Source: DATATB01 sp036268995
GTDB lineage: Bacteria > Planctomycetota > Planctomycetia > Pirellulales > PNKZ01
Direction of reading: 5' to 3'
DNA length: 18,671 nucleotides
Assembly: GCA_036268995.1 (NCBI GenBank)
Contig: DATATB010000156.1
Location: 1 to 18,671, forward strand
The stretch's first letter is position 1. Each line of letters starts with the position of its first letter. The notes under the pieces are model-generated. The model ran no database searches. It saw only the letters and a program-made list of their open reading frames with translations, and was not told where the DNA came from. Made by a program: the position numbers and the translations under genes. Below are positions 14,974 through 18,671 of the stretch, one piece after another.

Positions 14974-16230
14974 TTGACCTCTCTCACTCTGGATCAGCCT
15001 AGTGCGTCCTGCACCGGGCAACATCAGTGGATCGTGAATGTGAACGGTGCGACCCAGCAAACCGCTGACTTGTGGACGAGCGGCCACCAATCGCTCCAAC
15101 CGGCGCGCGAGCCCGCGAGTGGCCGTCGGATCGAATCGCCGTCGGTCGAAGATGGGGCCGGCAAAACAATCGTCATCGCGACCGACACCTGGCATCCCCA
15201 GGTCAACGGGGTCGTGCGGCAATTGAAGAAGACGATCGAGATCCTCGAGCGGTGGCAATACCGTGTCGAAGTGATCCATCCCTATTTATTCCGTACGTAT
15301 CGCTTTCCGACCTTCAACGATCTTGAAGTCACGACGGGGCACAACCGCTTCCAGATCAATGACATGCTCACGCGGCTGCTGCCGTGCGCCATTCACGTGG
15401 CCACCGAGGGGCCGTTGGGGCTGGCCGTGACCCGGTTCTGCAAAGGCCGTCGCCGGCCCTTTACGAGCTGGCATCACACCGATTACCCGGAAACCTTGCC
15501 GCTGCACCTGCCGCTGCCGGACTGGTTCATCTACGGGTACATGCGCTGGTTCCACAAGTGTTCGTCCACGATCATGGTCAACACCTGGCGGATGGGACGC
15601 AAGCTGCGGGACAACGGCTTCCAGGCTCCGATGCGCGTCTGGTCAGGCGGGGTCGACACCGACCTGTTCGTCCCCCGGCCGAAGCCGCCGCGTACGCGTA
15701 AGATGGCCCTCTATGTCGGCCGCATCGCCAAAGAAAAGAACCTCGAACAATTTCTCGAGTGCCAAGGCGACTACGACAAAGTCCTGGTGGGCGAGGGCGC
15801 CCACCGTGCGGAGCTTCAATATCGCTACCCGCAAGCCAAATTCCTGGGCGTGCTCTCGGGCGAAGAGCTTGCCAAGGTCTACGCCGCCGCCGACGTGTTT
15901 GTGTTCCCCAGCGTCACCGACACCTTTGGCCTGGTGCTGATCGAAGCCCTGGCCTGCGGAGTGCCCGTGGCGGCCTATCCCGTGCAGGGGCCGGCCGACA
16001 TCATCGATCGCGAGCGCGTCGGCTGCCTCGGCCAAAACCTGGAAGCCTGCATCGAGCGCGCGTTGCACGATCACGATCCGGTCGAGTGCCGCAAGCTCGC
16101 GCTGGAGTACAGTTGGGAAAACTCGACGCGCATGTTCCTCAATAATCTGATCTTCGCCCCCGCCCTTGACCCGCCGGCCGAGATCGATCGCCAGCCCAAG
16201 TCGCAGCGCGTACACGCGACGACGCACTAA
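14974..16230 (+). CDS. GT4-family glycosyltransferase with a non-ATG start
   Basis: This is a GT-B retaining glycosyltransferase of up to 418 residues, probably adding a hexose to a lipid or envelope glycan in the cytoplasm or at the inner membrane. The N-terminal Rossmann domain opens with KTIVIATDTWHPQVNGVVRQ (about 64-83). FTSWHHTDYPE (about 163-173) fits the acceptor side, GGVDTDLFVP (about 225-234) precedes the linker, ALYVGRIAKEKN (about 245-256) opens the donor domain, and FPSVTDTFGLVLIEALACG (about 311-329) is the EX7E-type nucleotide-sugar site, with Asp at the first acidic position. It resembles SqdX and alpha-mannosyltransferase relatives. No in-frame ATG precedes the domain. A TTG at 14974, directly after a stop, gives the longest frame, and GTGs at 15034 and 15040 are good alternatives. 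The first 60 residues look non-conserved, so the true start is uncertain. It converges on the dehydratase gene. Confidence 0.87.
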   Translation: MTSLTLDQPSASCTGQHQWIVNVNGATQQTADLWTSGHQSLQPAREPASGRRIESPSVEDGAGKTIVIATDTWHPQVNGVVRQLKKTIEILERWQYRVEVIHPYLFRTYRFPTFNDLEVTTGHNRFQINDMLTRLLPCAIHVATEGPLGLAVTRFCKGRRRPFTSWHHTDYPETLPLHLPLPDWFIYGYMRWFHKCSSTIMVNTWRMGRKLRDNGFQAPMRVWSGGVDTDLFVPRPKPPRTRKMALYVGRIAKEKNLEQFLECQGDYDKVLVGEGAHRAELQYRYPQAKFLGVLSGEELAKVYAAADVFVFPSVTDTFGLVLIEALACGVPVAAYPVQGPADIIDRERVGCLGQNLEACIERALHDHDPVECRKLALEYSWENSTRMFLNNLIFAPALDPPAEIDRQPKSQRVHATTH

Positions 16231-16251
16231 AGGCGCGAGCATCGATTCCTT

Positions 16252-16322
16252 GGCGAGCCGGAAGCATTAGCGCCCGGAGGACTTTTTTGTATTCCACCGG
16301 GCGCTAACGCTTCCGGCTCGCC
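16252..16322. terminator. 71-bp hairpin repeat between convergent genes
   Basis: A 26-base arm (16252-16277, beginning GGCGAGCCGGAAGC) is complementary to 16297-16322 with a single mismatch (A16266 against C16308). The 19-base loop contains a run of six T. It fills most of the gap between the stops of the rightward glycosyltransferase and the leftward dehydratase genes, so it can act as a terminator in both directions. The arm length and regularity suggest a dispersed repeat rather than an ordinary terminator. Confidence 0.8.
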
Positions 16323-16341
16323 TGGAAATTCTCACGGCGCA

Positions 16342-17457
16342 CTAGCGCGAATATCGCGCCAGCGCCGCTCGATCGAGTTCAATGCCCAAGCCCGGCCCTG
16401 TCGGCACCGGCAACAGCCCGTCGGCATCCAACTTTAGCGGCTGGGTGATGATCTCTTCGATGTAGGGCACCCCGGTCTGGAATTCGACCCAGCGGGCCAC
16501 CGGCAATGCGGCCGCCAGCGCTAAGTCCGCGGCCAGGCCCACGGCCGTGTTCCAGCCGTGCGTCACCAGCAGCACGCCGTGATCGTAAGCCATCCAGCCC
16601 AACCGCCGGCCCTCGCTCAAACCGCCGCACTTGGTCAGGTCGGGCTGAATGATGTCCAGCGCCCGACTCGTGATAAATGGCTGAAACGACTGCCGCCGCG
16701 TAAAGACCTCGCCGGTGGCGATCATCACGGGGCTGGTGCGCTTCAGCTCGGCGTAGCCTTCCAGATCGTCCGGCTTGAGCGGCTCTTCGAACCACGTGAC
16801 CCGGTAATCGGCCAGCATCCGCGCGGTCTCGCGCGCCCAAGCCACCGAATGCGGCCAAAACTGCTCGCTGCCCCCGGCATCAACCATCAGCTCGACTTCG
16901 TCGCCGACCGTTTCGCGGGCCGCCCGGATCAGCAGCTCGTCCATGCGGCGGCTCACGCGGCCAAAGGGCCGCCAGCCCATCTTCACGGCCTTGAAGCCGC
17001 GCGCCACTTGCACCTGGAGCTTCTCGCGCAGCCGCGCCGGCTCGTCGAACAGGATCGAGGCATACGGCTTAATCCGATCGCGATAGTTGCCGCCCAGCAG
17101 CCGCGAAACCGGTTGCCCCAGGGCTTTGCCCAGCAGGTCCCACAGCGCGATATCCAGGCCGCTGATCGCATGCTCGACCGATCCGCCGCGGCCTTGCCAG
17201 AAGGTATGCTGCCGCAACTTTTCACTGACGCGTTCGGCCTCGAGCGCCGTCTCGCCAATCAACAGCGGCCGCAGCAGCCCGAGCGACGCTTCGACCAGCG
17301 GCAGGCTGGTGAAGCAACTGCCGATGCCCACCAGCCCTTCATCGGTTTCAATCTCGACGAGCGTGTTCATTTGCTCGTTGGGATCGGTTCCGCCCGGCCA
17401 GCCGGTATCGTGCGTGGCGCCGCAAAGCGGGATGGTGCGAACCGCAGTGATTTTCAT
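16342..17457 (-). CDS. Enolase-superfamily (mandelate racemase group) acid-sugar dehydratase
   Basis: This is a cytoplasmic Mg2+ enzyme of 371 residues. The capping domain is about 1-125, with EHAISGLDIALWDLLGK (about 95-111), followed by the barrel. Visible active-site residues are the K156/K159 pair in GFKAVKMGW, metal ligands D193 (LMVDAGG), E224 or E225 (WFEEPL) and E250 (ATGE), D273 in QPDLTKCGG, and H300 in VTHGWN. The Asp/His pair and the metal triad fit the mandelate racemase group, whose members mostly dehydrate hexonates, uronates or their lactones, or racemise. The exact substrate is not readable. The ATG overlaps the stop of the upstream repressor gene (ATGA), so translation is coupled and the repressor probably senses this pathway's substrate. 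Length is normal and no key residue is missing. Confidence 0.92.
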   Translation of the reverse strand: MKITAVRTIPLCGATHDTGWPGGTDPNEQMNTLVEIETDEGLVGIGSCFTSLPLVEASLGLLRPLLIGETALEAERVSEKLRQHTFWQGRGGSVEHAISGLDIALWDLLGKALGQPVSRLLGGNYRDRIKPYASILFDEPARLREKLQVQVARGFKAVKMGWRPFGRVSRRMDELLIRAARETVGDEVELMVDAGGSEQFWPHSVAWARETARMLADYRVTWFEEPLKPDDLEGYAELKRTSPVMIATGEVFTRRQSFQPFITSRALDIIQPDLTKCGGLSEGRRLGWMAYDHGVLLVTHGWNTAVGLAADLALAAALPVARWVEFQTGVPYIEEIITQPLKLDADGLLPVPTGPGLGIELDRAALARYSR

Positions 17458-18470
17458 GGCGAAGTGCTCACGGATTTCGAATCAAAGCCGCGGATAATCG
17501 GGCGGGGATTGAACACCTGGTGCGAGCTCGTGGCCCGATCGCCGGCCAGCCGGCGCTTGACGACGCGCACCACGCCGTCGATCAGTTCGTCCCAGGGGAT
17601 GGCGATCGTGGTCAGGTTCAACGTTTCGGCGATCGGCGCATCATCAAAACCCACCAGCGGCGGCGGCACAAGCGAATTCTCGCGCGCATGATCCAGCACG
17701 GCCCGGGCCAGTTGATCGTTGCAGCAGAAGATGCCAGCGCGGGCATCGGCCAATGCGTGGCCCGCCACGCGGCAGCCGGCCTCGTAAAACCAGCTTCCGG
17801 CCGACACCACCGTTGCCGGCAAGACCGAAAGAAAACCTTCGACGCGCTGCCGGCTGCGGACATCGTCGGCCGGACCGGCCACGATGGCAAAGCCGTCGCG
17901 AGCGCGAGTGTGCGACTGCAAAACCTGCGCAGCGCACGCGCCGCCGGCGTAATCATCGGTCGAGACGCTGTCGACGAACAGCGATTCGAGCCCCACGCGC
18001 GGCCGGTCGTTGATCAGCACGGCGGCCTGCCGGCGCTCGATGGATTTCTCGACCGCACCCGGGACTTCCCAAATGATCGGCACACGATCGATCGCCAGCG
18101 CCGGCGGCTGGTCGTCGGTGGCCAGCGTAAAGTCGATCCGCTCCAACTCCAGGCGTCGCGCAAGTTGCGCGAGCAATTTGGCGCCGAAGCTTTCGGCATG
18201 CTGCGCGCGGCCGGCAAACACGAGCTGCGCGCCGGCCAACTTCCGCGGTCCGCCAGGGACATACGTGCCCGACTGCGGCCGGCGCTCGAGCACGCCTTCT
18301 TCGCAAAGTTCGGCAATCAGCCGATGGGCCGTCTGGTAACTGACGCCGAACAGTTCGGACACGTCGCGATTGGACAGGAACCGATCGCCCGGCTGGTAAA
18401 AGCCGTTGTGCAGGCGGTTGAGAATCCGCAGTCGCACGTCGTCGGTTTTTTGCGTACGGCGCGCCGGCAT
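17454..18470 (-). CDS. GntR-type repressor with a LacI-like sensor domain
   Basis: This transcription factor has 338 residues. The N-terminal winged helix (about 8-75) has the GntR layout: VRLRILNRLHNGFYQPGDR, then SNRDVSELFGVSYQTAHRLI as the helix-turn-helix, and EEGVLERRPQSGTYV as the wing. From about 80 to 325 it looks like the periplasmic-binding fold of LacI-family sensors (VSTDDYAGGACAAQVL, FAIVAGPADDVRSRQRVEGF, GIFCCNDQLARAVLDHA, PLVGFDDAP). This GntR/LacI chimera is the architecture of the arabinose repressor AraR, so a sugar or sugar-acid effector is expected. Its stop overlaps the start of the dehydratase gene by four bases, giving a self-contained regulator-enzyme operon that is probably autoregulated. 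No operator was identified. A T-rich stretch and a hairpin repeat lie upstream. Confidence 0.9.
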   Translation of the reverse strand: MPARRTQKTDDVRLRILNRLHNGFYQPGDRFLSNRDVSELFGVSYQTAHRLIAELCEEGVLERRPQSGTYVPGGPRKLAGAQLVFAGRAQHAESFGAKLLAQLARRLELERIDFTLATDDQPPALAIDRVPIIWEVPGAVEKSIERRQAAVLINDRPRVGLESLFVDSVSTDDYAGGACAAQVLQSHTRARDGFAIVAGPADDVRSRQRVEGFLSVLPATVVSAGSWFYEAGCRVAGHALADARAGIFCCNDQLARAVLDHARENSLVPPPLVGFDDAPIAETLNLTTIAIPWDELIDGVVRVVKRRLAGDRATSSHQVFNPRPIIRGFDSKSVSTSP

Positions 18471-18506
18471 TTTTTGCTTCTCGACAGAGCCTGAATTCTG
18501 GGAGGA

Positions 18507-18547
18507 CGAGGCTCCTGCCGAGCCGCCTTAGCTCGGCAGGAGCCTCG
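18507..18547. repeat. Perfect 17-bp hairpin upstream of the repressor gene
   Basis: CGAGGCTCCTGCCGAGC (18507-18523) is perfectly complementary to 18531-18547, with a 7-base loop. It begins 36 bases before the repressor ATG on the minus strand, in the region where a promoter or leader should lie. It could be a dispersed repeat, an attenuator, a terminator of an upstream gene or an operator-like site. Sequence from 18548 to the window end shows no gene I can support. Confidence 0.75.
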
Positions 18548-18671
18548 CCCCACTGCTGTGAACAAGCTATCAGTGCAAACCGACCTACGTTTCTAGGGCT
18601 TTGACCGGGAGAAAGCGGTGCTTTTTGAAAATGCTGCTTGCTGAGTCCATCGCTCGTTGATGGTGGCGCAA

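Noticed and set aside
14633..14977. 114-codon frame between the flavoprotein and the glycosyltransferase
   Set aside because: No domain, unusual Trp/Cys content, no ribosome site, and it overlaps the glycosyltransferase start region.
14974..14979. TTGACC as a -35 box for the glycosyltransferase
   Set aside because: No acceptable -10 sequence follows at 16-18 bases, and the hexamer overlaps a possible start codon.
18317..18565. 82-codon leftward frame across the hairpin and repressor start
   Set aside because: It reads through the hairpin repeat and is out of frame with the repressor; the product is Arg-rich and lacks any domain.

Overview
The window looks like chromosomal DNA of a GC-rich environmental bacterium, most likely a planctomycete of the Pirellulales type. 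That placement is an inference. It rests on the gene mix (exported heparan-type sulfatase, sialate O-acetylesterase-like esterase, secreted FAD_oxidored-family protein, large MMPL exporter, several MFS porters), on weak or absent Shine-Dalgarno sequences at many starts, and on hairpin repeats placed at gene ends. No rRNA, tRNA, CRISPR array, insertion sequence or prophage gene was recognised.

Layout: (1) 1-356 holds three copies of a REP-like palindrome, two of them inside a 111-bp direct repeat, just beyond the 3' end of a leftward sulfatase gene (357-1784). (2) Divergent from it, two MFS transporter genes run rightward (1985-3451, 3526-5109). (3) A small hairpin separates them from a leftward 937-residue MMPL/RND exporter resembling HpnN (5200-8013). 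(4) A 542-bp divergent gap with a fold-back element precedes a rightward pair of exported enzymes: a SASA-type esterase (8556-10103) and an FAD-dependent oxidoreductase (10178-12067). (5) These converge on a leftward MFS transporter (12148-13533), with a leftward thioredoxin-reductase-like flavoprotein upstream (13659-14606). (6) After a 367-bp gap comes a rightward GT4 glycosyltransferase with no ATG start (14974-16230). It converges, across a long hairpin repeat, on (7) a leftward two-gene unit: a GntR/LacI-type chimeric repressor (17454-18470) whose stop overlaps the start of an enolase-superfamily acid-sugar dehydratase (16342-17457). A second hairpin repeat (18507-18547) lies upstream of the regulator.

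How the genes may work together: the sulfatase, the esterase, the FAD protein, the three MFS porters and the regulator/dehydratase pair fit the scavenging of substituted (sulfated, acetylated, acidic) sugars. The exported enzymes would strip substituents, the porters would take up the products, and a sugar-sensing repressor would control an acid-sugar dehydratase. They are not one operon, because direction changes six times, so this is a loose neighbourhood at best. The MMPL exporter and the glycosyltransferase probably serve the cell envelope and may be unrelated. I did not find a clearly new multi-gene system. The points most worth a second look are the sulfatase's variant formylglycine site, the extracytoplasmic insertion in the first MFS protein, the altered nucleotide-binding loop of the thioredoxin-reductase-like protein, the Tat-like leader of the FAD enzyme, and the several distinct fold-back repeats.
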